This document shows, in pieces, positions 33,995 to 46,100 of a stretch of 64,000 bases of DNA; the first letter of the stretch is position 1; each line of letters begins with the position of its first letter. The translations under genes and the position numbers were made by a program. The notes under the pieces are model-generated. The model made no database searches, was not told the origin of the DNA, and saw only the letters and a program-made list of their open reading frames with translations. Source of the DNA: Isoetes taiwanensis (lineage: Eukaryota > Streptophyta > Lycopodiopsida > Isoetales > Isoetaceae); the NCBI GenBank assembly GCA_021234155.1, contig JAJEKV010000052.1, positions 6,681,358-6,745,357 of the forward strand, read 5' to 3'.

Positions 33995-34720
33995 CACTAG
34001 ATACCACAACTGGAGGGAAGCCTACATCGAGCTATCTAAGATTGTAAAGGCTGAAGGTGAGGAGGAAGAGGAAGAAGGAATTAAATTCATTTATTATAAG
34101 CGACTAGGATATTTTTCATCAGTCCAATTTCTATCTTGGCAGGTCTTGGAGCAGACCAAAACTCAGGAGGCTCTTGTTGAATTTGCAGGTATATAGCAAT
34201 CTCCACAAACGTCCCAGAAGGAGCAGAAATTGGAGCAGAAATACCCTGATTGGATGTTGATTAAAGTGTTGCTTGGAGAGATACACTTCTTAATGAATGA
34301 TGCATTTGGAGCGCTGCAATATCTTCTACAAGTGCAATATGTTGTAGGCTCTAGGAAAGACCAGTGTATGGATAGCGCTGTTCTAGAGCTATATAAGCTT
34401 GTTGAGGGTGAAGATGAGGAGGAAGAGGAGGAAGGCATTACACTCATTTACTATAAGCGACCCGGCTATTTTTTATCAGTCTAGTGTTCTTGGAGTGTGG
34501 AGGGCATTCGGAAAACTTGGCAGGTCTTGGAGCAGACCAAAACTCGGGAGGCCCTTAATGAATTTGCCAGATATGTAGCAATCTCCACAAACATCTTGGA
34601 AGAAGTATTCTCACTTGATGGTCAGAGTATGTCGAAGTTGGTGAAACGTGGATTCTATGTGAACTCCATTGAGGGGATCTCTGCTACCAATAGGATAAGA
34701 TTGTGACGACCTGAAGAACA
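33995..34720 (+). pseudogene. Captured host-like coding fragments in the spacer, partly duplicated
   Basis: Plus-strand pieces read WREAYIELSKIVKAEG followed by an acidic run, then YPDWMLIKVLLGEIHF, NDAFGALQYLLQ and DSAVLELYKLVE, and VLEQTKTREALNEFARY. A stretch of about 180 bp occurs twice (34041-34220 and 34397-34605), each with the acidic run and the VLEQTKT segment. CTTGGCAG before that segment looks like a splice acceptor in both copies. YPDWMLIKVLLG...ALQ has the spacing of a tetratricopeptide repeat, but I cannot name the protein. Confidence 0.45.
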
Positions 34721-35918
34721 AGGAATCCTGCTTGCAATATGTTCACAACGACATTGATTTCGATGAGTCAATGATTCAAGGGCTCCACAAGATGCTTATA
34801 TATGGGAACAACCTTAGCTTGGAGAAAGATGATGAGGATCAGTTGTATGTGTCTTTTATACCCTGTAGTGTCTACATTCAACAAAACTTGGACTTATTCA
34901 GATTTAATAGATGGCAATTCAAGTTATAAGAATATAACTATTGTTTAATACTTATTGATTGTTAAAAATTTTATAAGTTTTAATTATATAAGTTTATCTT
35001 TAAATTAAAACTATAATGGTTATCAAAAAATGAAATTGCTTTCCGAACTATTGAATCTATTTAGAATTAAATATTTCAAAAATACAAAATTTTAACTTTC
35101 GGTGATTTACAAATTTAAAATTTGGCAATCATTGTAATTTCTCTTTGAAATCTAATGAGTTGAAAAGGGATTGATTTAAAATCTATTATGAGAATTCACA
35201 ATTTATAAACTTTTACACTTTCAAAAATTCTTTAAGAAAATTTTTAAGTTGAAATTAATTAAATAATAAAGTCAATATTTTAATAATAGATATTGAACAA
35301 TTTATTATTGATGAAATAAATTATATGGAAATTATTCAGTAATAGATTTTTATATTAAAATATAAACATAATCATTTAAATTATTTCAATCTAAAACTTT
35401 CTTTCTCATTTATCTTAGATATAAATTTAGTTTTAAAGAGATTAAAGTGAAAATTTAGATTAGAAAGCAATTTTATACTATAGTAATCATCATACTTTTG
35501 ATCAAATAATGAATTGAACAGTTTATTAAAATCAATAAGTTAAAAAATACATATAATCTTGTCATGACATCTTTGAATTGAAGTATATCTACTATATTTG
35601 AATAAGTCCAAATTTTAGTAAATCTGTCACGTTTAGATGATAACTGAAATGTCTATCTGATATCAGATGAATAACTGATCTTCTGAGATGATGTCTCTAA
35701 ACCATTGTGTTTATGTATTTGGCAAGTTTCATGGCTACATAATTAATTTGGACTGTACATGACATTTCCAATGCATGGCCACTATGTTGGCACTTGAAAT
35801 TTAGCAGGATCTTTGTAGCCTGATACAACTGTTAATATTGTCATATGTGAAAAAAGTTGTCTTGAAAGCAGTATCTGAGAAAATGTGAATAAAAAATGTT
35901 CGTCTTGGACTGCTAGAG

Positions 35919-36116
35919 TTGCAGCATATGCTCAAAATAGAAGTGGAGGATGCTCTTAATGTTCTTACCAAAGAATGCAATACAATGATCTATGCTATGT
36001 CTGCAAATTATTGCCAAGATCTCCCTTGGACCAGTTCCTTGCATGAACTATTGTCACATTTAGATATAATAGACATGATATTTTGGGGCGAGTGTTCTTC
36101 TTCTAGATACATCTGA
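35919..36116 (+). pseudogene. Unknown protein fragment in right arm
   Basis: Plus-strand mirror of the peptide at 32682-32912: IEVEDALNVLTKECNTM, then LPWTSSLHELLSHLDIID. See the left-arm entry. Confidence 0.45.
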
Positions 36117-36426
36117 ACTCTATTTTATTGCATATTTGCAAGATATGATATTCTTGCATCCCTCTCCTCTTATATTATCTGTAGAAGACAGAACATTTTG
36201 GGGGTTATGTGGAAAGGGTGTTTTAACATCTCCTACAATCTTTTTCAGTCTCATCTCTTGAGAATAGTCGACTTGCTGAACTGAAAGATTTGGCACATTG
36301 CACTTGAGTCTTTTGCGTAAACTTTACAAGAATCTCATTATTCCTTTTTTGCCTGTTTGCTTTATGAAGACGTGATTCCATCTGGAGTGGTGCTCATTAG
36401 AAAGTGGGAAAAAGCCTTGTGAAAAC

Positions 36427-36892
36427 CAGGGTGGCCCTTAAGCCCATATTTTCATAGGTATAATTTAGAATGTGAGGCGAATCTTAGCTTTTTTCGATTA
36501 GTTGTGTTGGCAATTTTTCCTCCGGGATACTATCCAAAAAGAATTTGATTGATTTCCCCTCCTGAGCCTCCCTGCTGCCTCTGTTCCATGTAAGATCCTC
36601 TCCTATCCGTCTTTCCCTGATATTGGTGCCCTGCTAGTGTGGAGGATGCTTGCCTTGGCTGATAAGGCCTTGTTGCTTTTCCTTTGTAAGCTTGATGTTT
36701 CTGCGCCGGAGTTATCGGCCTCCTCCAAGCTTAGTGCCCTGTCTTCCGCCTCCCCAACTGTTTTCGGGTATAGTCTTGCTCAATCTGAACTGCTCCTGCT
36801 GAAGTGCCGTGGTAGACGTACTTTGAAGACTGAATACATGGACTCAGAGGTCTCTACCCGCCGTAATCACCCATCTCCGGAGTGCTAACTAA
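36427..36892. other. Intergenic, GC-richer patch
   Basis: Contains a plus-strand open frame of 83 codons (36637-36888, Leu/Ser/Ala-rich) without recognisable homology. It could be a scrap of an unidentified element. Confidence 0.4.
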
Positions 36893-37430
36893 GCAAAGAA
36901 CTACTAAACCATCCACCAAAGCACATACAGAGACTAGAGATAAGGATACTCACCATATCAATCAAGGGTTAGCCTAACAGGTAAACCACAGAGAAAAACA
37001 GAGAGAGAACACACCACAGAGAGGCGCTATGCGATAGATCAACAAAGTAACCTACTGATCTTGGGTTGCTCCATCTCGACTAGCTGAAGGGTGCCTGGCT
37101 GCTGCTTCTCCTCCTCCATCTCCAAACTGCTCCTAATTCGAATTGGGGCCCAAAAGCCGTAATTTGGGTGTCCCAATTGGAAACCCTGCCTTGCCCAATC
37201 GATTTGGTCCAGGTGGCATGTCATTAATTAACTAATTAAACTAATTAGGTTAATTAAGACAAAAATACCCTTAATTAGGTTTTATTAATTTAGCATAGCT
37301 AAATTAATCCCTTTTAGGTCAACCCCCTAGGTTAACATACCCCATGGTGGCGTATGCCTACTACGTGACGTGTCAGTATATTTATACGTATACTGTATAA
37401 ATACGTGGAACGTCACATTCTCCCCACCTT
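36893..37430 (-). mobile_element. Fossil LTR with adjoining polypurine tract (gypsy type)
   Basis: In minus orientation the LTR would start TGTGACGTTCC (at 37417) and end TTAGCA (36893), about 525 bp. Directly before its start lies AAGGTGGGGAGAA (37430-37418), a good polypurine tract. The phrase GGTGGGGAGAATGTGAC is common at the 3' LTR border of plant Ty3/gypsy elements. Only a short internal remnant follows to about 37500. Broken, with one LTR only. It contains a 20-bp-scale palindrome around TATACGTATA. Confidence 0.55.
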
Positions 37431-37538
37431 AAAAATGATGTTGTCCTTAGCATCAAGACTACTCTTATCGTAGGGCAACACATCGTACATTGGAAAGAAG
37501 TCTCCCCTCCTTAAAGAGATAGCGTGAGATTTTAGGAC

Positions 37539-37690
37539 AGTAGTTGCAGTTGGATAATAAAGAGCTTAAGGAATGTGTTGCTTCACATGAATCTGCTTCT
37601 AGCTCTAGATTGAGGCTATCAAAGCCTAAGATTAGCCTGCCAGAGAAGTTTGACGATTTTGCCTTCTTTTTCCTAACCTTAAAATAACCC
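37539..37690 (+). mobile_element. Possible gag scrap
   Basis: Fossil. A short plus-strand reading (LRLSKPKISLPEKFDDF) resembles the start of a Ty3/gypsy gag domain (the 'P.I.LP.KFDG' pattern). Too short to be sure. Confidence 0.3.
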
Positions 37691-38410
37691 TAAAACGTGA
37701 TGGCACGATGCTTGCATGCAAACCTCTGAAAATGGCAAATATAACAAATATGAAAATAATACATACGAATGTAAACCATTGAGAATGCCTTAAATTTTTT
37801 GAGAGGAACATGGAAATACTGGGCGCACTCTAGATGTACGCATTGGTACATCCATTCCTATACGCGACGAAATCATATAAAAACCATAGGAAAAAGTGTA
37901 CAAAAATATAAAAGAGACCCCCTGTTATTGTGCTGTATATTGCATTTGATGAGGGTAAATGCGAAGGACTTGATGATATTATGATTGCTCTTTTTGATGG
38001 TGTCAAGCAGTTTTTGACATTTTATATGTTGCCATATTGGCCCTACTTAAAGTTTATGAGCCTCTTAGATTCCATGCACATAATAAAGAATGTGTCAGAA
38101 TCATTATGAAAACAAAGAACCAAGAGTAAACAAACTTCAAATTAGGCGTACAAAAATGCGTTTGGATGAAATCAAATAAGCCACCTCCATGGGTTCTAGA
38201 AAAGGATGAATATGAAAAGGTTTTTGCCTCTTTGAAATTGCTAGGTACTCCTACTGGAAACTCCTCTTCCATGTGTAAATGTTGGACAAAGGATGGAAAG
38301 CTTCAAGGGCATAAGTCACATGACTTCCATAAGTTACTAGAGGTAATTTATAAACACCTTGTATCTACTAAATGTACAATACCGTCATCATTTATGTTTA
38401 TTGTTAATTT
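37691..38410. other. Intergenic, no gene recognised
   Basis: AT-rich with a short open frame (38166-38423) without known motifs. Nothing else seen. Confidence 0.45.
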
Positions 38411-38803
38411 CACTTTTGGGTAAAAGCATGCTACGGTGTACCACTTTTGGAACCCTCAAAAGTACCTACCCAGTTTTCACTTTTGGGTAAAAGCATGCTA
38501 CGGTGTACCACTTTTGGAACCCTCAAAAGTACCTACACTGGGTACTTTTAAAATTGGTACTTTCTGGTTTTTCTTTCCATTCAAATCAATCGAAAATTTT
38601 TGAATTGAAGGTCAATAACATGTCAATCTATAGTACCAGAGAATAACAACCCTATTAGAGACTAAAATAAATAATTAACTCTCAAACTTATTGTTTATTG
38701 TGGCATTTATGCAAGTTCCCAGTATCCAGTGCTGGATACATTTCTGGGTAGTTTCGCATTCCCTAAAAAGTACTTGAAATGGTACACCCTAGCATGCTTT
38801 CAC
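38411..38803. mobile_element. MITE-like element with duplicated left end
   Basis: Left terminus AAAAGCATGCTACGGTGTAC (about 38422) is matched in inverse by TGGTACACCCTAGCATGCTT (38779-38798) at the right. Internal DNA has no coding capacity. The left terminal 67 bp occur twice in tandem (38411-38477 and 38478-38544) and are identical by eye. About 390 bp in all. Superfamily unknown; no target duplication could be defined. Confidence 0.7.
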
Positions 38804-39962
38804 CTCCTTCATGTAGGAGTACTTGTCGGTTGTTCTACTGGGTACTCTACAAGTAAAAAAGTCAAGATATTCTCAATCGATTTGCTATGAGCAAGGTCAG
38901 AATGTTGATAAATAAGCATCAAAGAAGATATGAATTGCTGTTAAGAAACCATATGAACAGTCATTTGCACTAAACTCCATTCATTTAATAATTTATATTG
39001 TTTTGTTGTGGATTGTTTCAAGTTGTGGTGGCCTTCCTTCTAGAGCTATGCAATTTATGCTATGAAAATGGTGTGAAGTTGATAAAGACATCCCTTTTTG
39101 TTTTAACTCTTCTGCTCCTGTGCTCTTGTGCTCGTATTCCATGCACACCTGCTCTATATTCTTCTTATGTTCCTTGAACGTTAAGTTTGTAAATGAATAT
39201 GATGTTTGATTTTGATGGGACATATGTTATCATTGTAATTCCAAGGTTGTATCTGGCAAGCGTGAATCTCAGGCACGTCATGCCTAATAGAGCTATCTAG
39301 ATTCATTCCTGAGGGTGCTTTAATTACCTTAAGTAAATTTTAATTTCAATTGCAAGATCACACTTTGTGAATTTGAATTTCAAATGCTACTTCATGATGG
39401 TTGTGAATTCACATTGGTTGCAAAGTCATATTTTAGAATGGGGCTCACATGAAAATGGCAAAAACCTTCTGATAGATAGGCTTCTCATTCATCTCAACAA
39501 ATCTTCTGCAATGGTGGATAGTGGGTAGCCGCACACATTGGAACTATCCACAAAGAAAAATAAAGGGAATGTCCAATTATACAACTTGGACCCCAGAAAA
39601 TACAATGCTAATAGATGTTTGGTTTGTGTACCTTCCGAAAGCTTATCACCGGGATTAAAAAACCCCGCCCTTTTGGGTTTTCGCGGAAAATCCCTGGTGA
39701 TAAAGCCTTCAGCACGGGGCTTAGATAAATGTAAGACTGAGAAATCGCTCCCCATAAAACCCTCGAATAGAGAAGTCAAAGCTGCCACTGCTTGCCAACC
39801 TATACCTGCACATCACCAACACTAGAACAAATGTGAAAAAACAAACCTCCCAAAGTGGAGGGGCTGATCACGCGTGCTACGCGACAAAAAAACCTCTTCA
39901 AATAGAGGGGGCTGGTCACTCGTGCTAGGCAACAAATACATTAAACAATTAAGGGGGAGGGT
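38804..39962. other. Intergenic with an isolated LINE-type 3' module
   Basis: On the minus strand 39694-39649 carries the module (GAAAACCC, GGGCGGGGTTTTTTAATCCCG) without the downstream GGACGTTAAAA block or tandem tail. The sequence from 39790 down to 39480 may belong to the same unknown noncoding element. The phrase CATGAAAATGGCAAAAACC (39448) recurs near 40168. No gene recognised. Confidence 0.5.
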
Positions 39963-40143
39963 GGGTTTCAAAGAATAGAGAATAAGGTACTGCTGAGATA
40001 GACGAGGAAGCACCGATGAGATATTGATGAAGAACCTCACTTAAAAAAGCGATCTTCCAACCAAAGAAAGCATGCAATGCATGCATACGAGACATGCATG
40101 CTGGCCCCCTCCAAAATCTCAATACGATGGCTCGGATTGATGG
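39963..40143. repeat. 180-bp direct repeat, copy 1
   Basis: GTTTCAAAGAATAGAGAATAAG to TGGCTCGGAT, matching 40472-40655 at roughly 88 percent by eye. It includes the self-complementary GCATGCAATGCATGC. Confidence 0.85.
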
Positions 40144-40471
40144 GATTCTAGAATCGGGCTCGCATGAAAATGACAAAAACCCCCCCTGAACATGAGACTG
40201 CCTATGCAAGATTGCCTCAGTCATTGAAATCTGCAAAGGGTATGATTTTCCACATGACTTTGGTATGTACTTGAATTGTGGAAGACAAGTCTTTTGCGGG
40301 TCCATCTTATCGTGTATAATACATAGATAGTTATTAGGTTCCATTGCAGATAAGGTCCTGGGTGAAGGTCAAAGGATTATAGCCAAAGAAGAGGTAAGGC
40401 CAGGGAAGAACATGCCACAACATAGATAGAAATGCCAAATTGATCAATCTAAGCAGGGAGAAGCCCCTCCC

Positions 40472-40655
40472 GTGCATGGTTTCAAAGAATAGAGAATAAG
40501 GCACTGCTAAGAGAGCCGAGGAAGCACCGATGAGACATTGATGAAGAATCTTGCCTAAAATAGCTATCTCCCAACCAGAGAAAGCATGAAATTCATGTAT
40601 ACAGACATGCATGCTCGCCCCCTCTAGAATCTCGATCCGATGACTCGGATCGATG
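40472..40655. repeat. 180-bp direct repeat, copy 2
   Basis: Partner of 39963-40143 with a 330-bp spacer between. Both end in a GACTCGGATCGATGAGATT-like sequence, so the repeats may be copies of one unknown element. Confidence 0.85.
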
Positions 40656-40914
40656 AGATTAATTGGTCCACATTGATTGTTATATTATTCATATTCCGTA
40701 ATATACCATTATATTTCAAATTTCTTTGTATTATATTTCTTTCTGTAAAGTATTTTGTACTCCAATGATCAATTTGATCATTGTGCCCTTTTTTTATGTC
40801 TTTATTTCTCAACCATCCCATATATCTTTTAAAAGAATATTCATTTGGGAACTTGTTCTTATACTTCCATGTATATAAATTCAATTTGTACTCAAATCTA
40901 GGGGAGCCATCCAT
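40624..40914 (-). pseudogene. Unidentified AT-rich open frame, possibly organelle-derived
   Basis: 96 codons on the minus strand, rich in Asn, Lys, Ile and Tyr (YKLNLYTWKYKNKFPNEY, NKDIKKGHNDQIDHW, STKYFTERNIIQRNLKYN). Composition and style recall plastid genes such as ycf1, but I could not confirm any match. It begins inside the second 180-bp repeat. Could be a plastid-DNA insertion or chance. Confidence 0.3.
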
Positions 40915-43136
40915 TATTTAACCATTTGAATTAGGTTTTCATAGTATATTTAGATGTCGATATTCTGAGATTAGGACTTCTCAGCCAAATGCCCAGATTG
41001 TCTAAAACCTAGCATATGTTAAATTATTCCCCTGGCCAAGGGTCGGGATACCTATCAAGCGGGTTGAGCAATGCAACAAGAATAGATACAAGGGCCAGAA
41101 AAGGGCCCTGGAATTTTAGGCTAATGGAAATGAAACTCGTCATTGCACACCAGAATTGCAACATGAGGGAATTTGAACTCGGGAATTGCAAGGTGTTGGG
41201 TTCTTGGTGGAAGGGCTTGACTGTGAAACCCTCCTTCGAGATCTTTTGCCCTGTGATTGTAAAGGAAGACCTGAGAATCCAATGATCAGAAATTGAAAAG
41301 AGGTCTCAGAGGAAGACCTCACGGGGGGAAACCAACGATCAGGAATTGTAAAAGGATCCTTGTAGGGGATAGCACCATGCTAATTGGGAGTTCCTAGATA
41401 TTTGAATTTTCAGTTGGAGATCCCAGACCTCGATATCGTATATGGTATCCCGAAGATCAAAACGTTTAGTTGGGGATCCTAGGCCACTACTTCATGCGAT
41501 ATTGATGGTCCTAAATTGTGAGAAAAAGAAAAACCCAAAGAGATCATATCAAAAAGGGTAATGGAGTAGAACGAAACCTGAATGATGAGATGTTTCTTGC
41601 GCATATCAAATATATGATTCGAAACAGGTCCATAACTGGTAATCCCTAGAGAACTTCCCCTGAGTAGAATACTATCTTCAAAAACTTATGATCAACTATG
41701 GATGTACTTGACTCAGCTGATGGGTGGAAAAATAAATAATATCTAATCTACTCAAACTAATCCCCCCTCCTCCTTTTCCTTTAAAAAAAAGTGGTCAACA
41801 TGGGGTCATTCATCCATGATTTCCAGAAGTGGATACCTCAAAGGTAGTCGCTGAGATGAAAGAACCATCTACGTCTCCAAGTCAGGTTCAGCAAGTATTT
41901 ATTCATACAAATCCTAATGACACAAGGTGGTGGATGTCATACATTGTCAACCAAGGGCTCGACCAGTAATTGACTTGTCTCAAACTTGAAACAATATGGA
42001 TGAGCCTTCTAGTGATCTCAATGCTAATGGTTATGACAGTGATGGTGGCGGCAATGGCCTTATAATTGTTACTGATGATGTGATGAGCCATTATTATATG
42101 ATGTTGAAACGAATTTTCAATTAGAAGATCAAGAAGTTGAAGTTGCACAAAGCTCTTTAAATATGAGATGTTGCATATTCAGGAGGAGGTTATATTGAAG
42201 GCAGATTACCCCTTGAGGATGATGAACATGTTTGTTACGGACCAAGGGCAAGTCGCGTTTGCGGGCCTTGGGACCGGGAGTCTGTCTTGGGAATGCCATG
42301 GGATGGCTTGGGAACGTTCCGAGAAGTATTTACCGCCTAGGGGCGGCATGGTGTTATTTGTAAATGGTTAAACCTTCGTATGTTAAGGTGGCTTTTAATT
42401 AAATTATAAAGGCCTTCCATTTAAACCACTAAACTTTTGCTCTTAGGGGTATGATGTGGCAATACCTCATTGGTTGAGGTAAATAAAAGGGGAATTCGCA
42501 TCTCGATCGCGGACTCTGGCTGGGGGGGTGTGTGTCCATTGGCTGCGCACTTAAGCGCAGAAGTAATATCGCAAACATATAAGCATTTTAATAGCTATGC
42601 ATATGAAATGGCAACATGCCCAACAAGATTGCCTACATGAAAAACTAAATCGCTTGCTAATCTTGCAATGCCACCTCAAGTTATAAGGTGTCAAAGTGGT
42701 GGGGGTACTGGTACCACTGGGGGCTCTTGATGGCAACCACAGAGGATACTGAGGGTGCCCATTGAAGGCTGCCACGATCGTCCATAAAGAAACTCCAAGG
42801 ACAAACAATATTTTTTTTTAATAAACTTGATAAATATCCTTTAGCATCAATCTTGAATTTGACAACAATGTTTAACAATTACCAAAATGTTCCTGTAATC
42901 GTTTTAGCATAGTAAAACTGCAATTTACAAATCTGAAATAGAAGAACATTTGCCAAACTGAAACATTTACAAACATCTAAACGAAAGAACGATTTTTCCA
43001 TTGATATCTCAAGGTAATACACAGAAATGTATTATGATACCCAGAAGTTGAAGTTCGTTCTAAGTTCTGCATGCTGTGAACAGAAATAGCCATCTTATGA
43101 CATCAGGTTCATCTTATGTCATCTTATGACATGATA
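40915..43136. other. Intergenic, one possible LTR
   Basis: Mostly featureless. From about 42230 (TGTTACGGACCAAGG) to 42550 the DNA is GC-richer, with AATTATAAAGG (TATA-like, about 42401) and a GGGTGTGTG run. This looks like an LTR promoter, but no partner or ends were found. Confidence 0.4.
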
Positions 43137-46100
43137 CTATTTTGACGCTTCTTCGGCCATAGGCACATGGAACAAGGCTTCGTTAGATTCATGCAAATTA
43201 GAATGCCTCTTCATCTTCAAATGCATAAACCTCCTCATCCTCATTTGATATGCAGACATATTGAAGACTCTTGGTTGCGTCAAAAGCATGCGAGGTCGAT
43301 TTGCTCCATATAATAAGCTTCTCATCTTCCTAGTTCCAGCCTCCCATTCTGCATCTGCATTCTTTTGTGCCTCCCTCTCATCCTTTTTTTTCTTCCTAGA
43401 TGCCGCAATTAGTTCCCTGTCCTTTCTTTTTCTTTCTTGTTCCACCTTTTTCTGTTTTGCTTTTTGTTTCTTAATCTTTTCGGCTTCCTCCTTCCTAGCT
43501 TTATCTTCTTGTACATCCCTAATCCAACCATCGCTCGTGAGATAATGCTTATTCCTAACTCAGGGAACATCCTGGTCATTTTCCCTACAAAAATACCAAA
43601 TGATGCACAAATATATCTGAGTGTACATGACATGAAAATTATTGAATCGAAAGTTGATAAAGAGAGAAAATATACCTCTTGGAGGCTCATGCACATGGCT
43701 TGGACCAGCATCATCAGTTACACTTGCAGCAACATTTAGAATCTCTAACCCTTGAATTCTACATATAATAAATAATCAACCCCATAACAATTTAATAAAA
43801 CAGCAAAACAATTTAACAAACTGATAGTGATGTACAAAATGCAAGCAAAATGCCCCAATCTTCAGCTCAATTCTTAAAATGGAGTTGGTAACTAAATACA
43901 CAAAATCATGTACATCATCGAAGTTAAAGGAATAAGGCATTTGATAAAACCAATCAATTCACTTCGCCATAGCATCTATTGCCATATTCAAGTAGAAAGG
44001 GACTGCTCACCCATAAGATGTAACACTACGATTTTTACATTCACGTGATATTAATAACAAAGGATTGGAGCTTAAGCTACCATAGGAAACTTGTGAGTAA
44101 ACAATGGTATCCATTGCATCTTGCTTCTAGACCTGACCTGCCGGCGTCTGCTGGAATAGCTCTTCATAATCAGAAGATTGCTACAAAAGCATGTGACGAT
44201 TATGACCGTAGCATGTTCAGCTGGCATAAACTTGACTGAGCGATAATAGATATCAAGAGGCCTACCCAAGGGCAGTCAATCACAAGCCATAGGTGCCGTA
44301 TTTAGCAAGTCCTTGCATAGTAATTAGTCCCACATGGTCCTCCTCAATATTCCAATCTCATAGCAATGCATTCACGAAGCCAATTAATCAAATTACAAAG
44401 TAAAAACCTTTATTTTCATTATCGGCATAGGTCAAGGGCCATGGTCACATATGCCAAGCTTAGAGAAAAATTTCATTTGGAGTTCCTGCATGGCAGTTAG
44501 TTGCGCTTGGTCCAGCTTTAAAATTTCCAAAACCATTAGGCATACATACTCAAAGTTTATCAATTCAATCAGAAAACTTAACCCTTATTATTCCTAGAAG
44601 CCATAAGTCAAATGTCAAAGCGACACAACCAATTATGGCTTAGGGAGAAAGTTCCCTATGCAAAGCTTCACTCGGGTCACTTGTATCATGCTTAGAACCA
44701 GAGACTTGAAGACATCCGAGCTTAAGTCACCAAGCCTCAACCATATTTTTTCTTTTAATTCCCAAGCCTCAATCATTATTTATGTATAAGCCATGGGTGA
44801 AGGGCCAAGAAGGCATAATTACGTTATGGCTTAGGGAGCACAATTTGCCTGCTAAGACCTTTTAATTTCGCTGGTATCCAACTCTGCCCCATAGTTGTAA
44901 AATAATTCAGAACACTAGAACTGAGTTGTTATTTTCAATTCTGTTGGCCATACATGCTAGAGAAGTTCTCATGAACTGAAAAGTTATCCTTGCTTTGCCA
45001 TGTGGCCTTATTAAGCAAAATGTCTTCCACAAGGTTTGATGTTACCAGTTACATCCCAACACTACATCCCAACACTAAGGGTAGTTTGAAGTCAACAACC
45101 ATGTTCTGACCACTGAGCCCTTGAAAAGAGAGCTTAGAATCTTATTATATACTTAGTATGCCCAATATGCTACCCAGCTTTTCTACAAAAGTCTTAGTTT
45201 GCCAATCTAGTCCCTTGGTAAGAATGCACTACCTTAGGGCAACAAATTGCTATTCTGTCATAAATTAAGTATGGAGCAATAGTTCAGACTGCTATTAAGA
45301 CACATATTTTCATTATTATATTAGCACATTATATTTTAAGTCCGCTATCTCCAGAACCTTGCCCAGTTCTTAAGCAGTTGCTGATTATGTGGTCCTCATT
45401 AAGATGCTCTACACTCAATTTCTTAGTTGAAGTTGTTGCCAAATGAGACAACCATAAATATAGAAAGGAACAAATGATGACAGGGTTGTCATTTTGGAGC
45501 AGAGGCTAACCCCTTGAACTTGGACTGACATGGGATATTCTGCATAGTTATTTCTAAGCATCCTCTCTCTTCTTCTTCTTTTGTGAGATGTTTGCACTGC
45601 AGGACAGCAAGTTCTAGCATAGGCAAGCCTTTGTTTATGATAAATTCTATCTCTTTAAATTCATAAGCAGCTCATGGATTCTCATGTCTGCTCTCCAAAT
45701 CTGGCTAGCAGACCTTCGAATATATCTGCCATCTGCAACTAGACAGACTTCTACATTTCACTAGTTTTCGTCCTGAAAGACAAAAGATCAATTACATGAA
45801 CATGATAAAGATGACATTTGTAGAAAATCGTCTGCTCTCTAAGCATCATTGCTGTTCCTTACTTGATTGGCCAGTCTTGGACTTATAGTAATCTGGAAAT
45901 TTTCTGATAACCTGAGGAAGCTGCTTTAAGAATAGTGGCTTTATCAGCAAGGGAATTGAAAACAGCATCGAAAGTTGACATGCAAATGTCAGAGAGGTGT
46001 CTTTATATAGATGTCCCTAAAACCAAAAAGCATGCTGACAGCATTCCGTTCTTGGCATGCTAGAACCTTGAAATGCTTAAGCATCTTGATGTAACTTTCC

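Larger units (their letters stand above)
32376..36424. mobile_element. Foldback-like structure with 1.5-kb inverted arms
   Basis: The left arm (32376-33878) is the reverse complement of the right arm (34872-36424) with scattered differences and small indels. A spacer of about 990 bp lies between. The match was followed at the outer ends (CACAAGGCTTT, GGAATCACGTCTTCATAAAG), in the middle (GGTCCAAGGGAGA) and at the inner ends (ATAAGTCC, AATTGCTATCTATTAAATC). Inner halves of the arms are very AT-rich. The spacer carries host-like coding fragments. It may be a foldback transposon or an inverted duplication. No target duplication was found. Confidence 0.85.

Noticed and set aside
34230-34484. TPR-like peptide as an anaphase-promoting-complex subunit
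   Set aside because: Only the spacing of one repeat fits; the flanking residues do not match the subunits I know.
36637-36888. Open frame of 83 codons as a gene
   Set aside because: No homology recognised, no splice or promoter context, Leu/Ser-rich.
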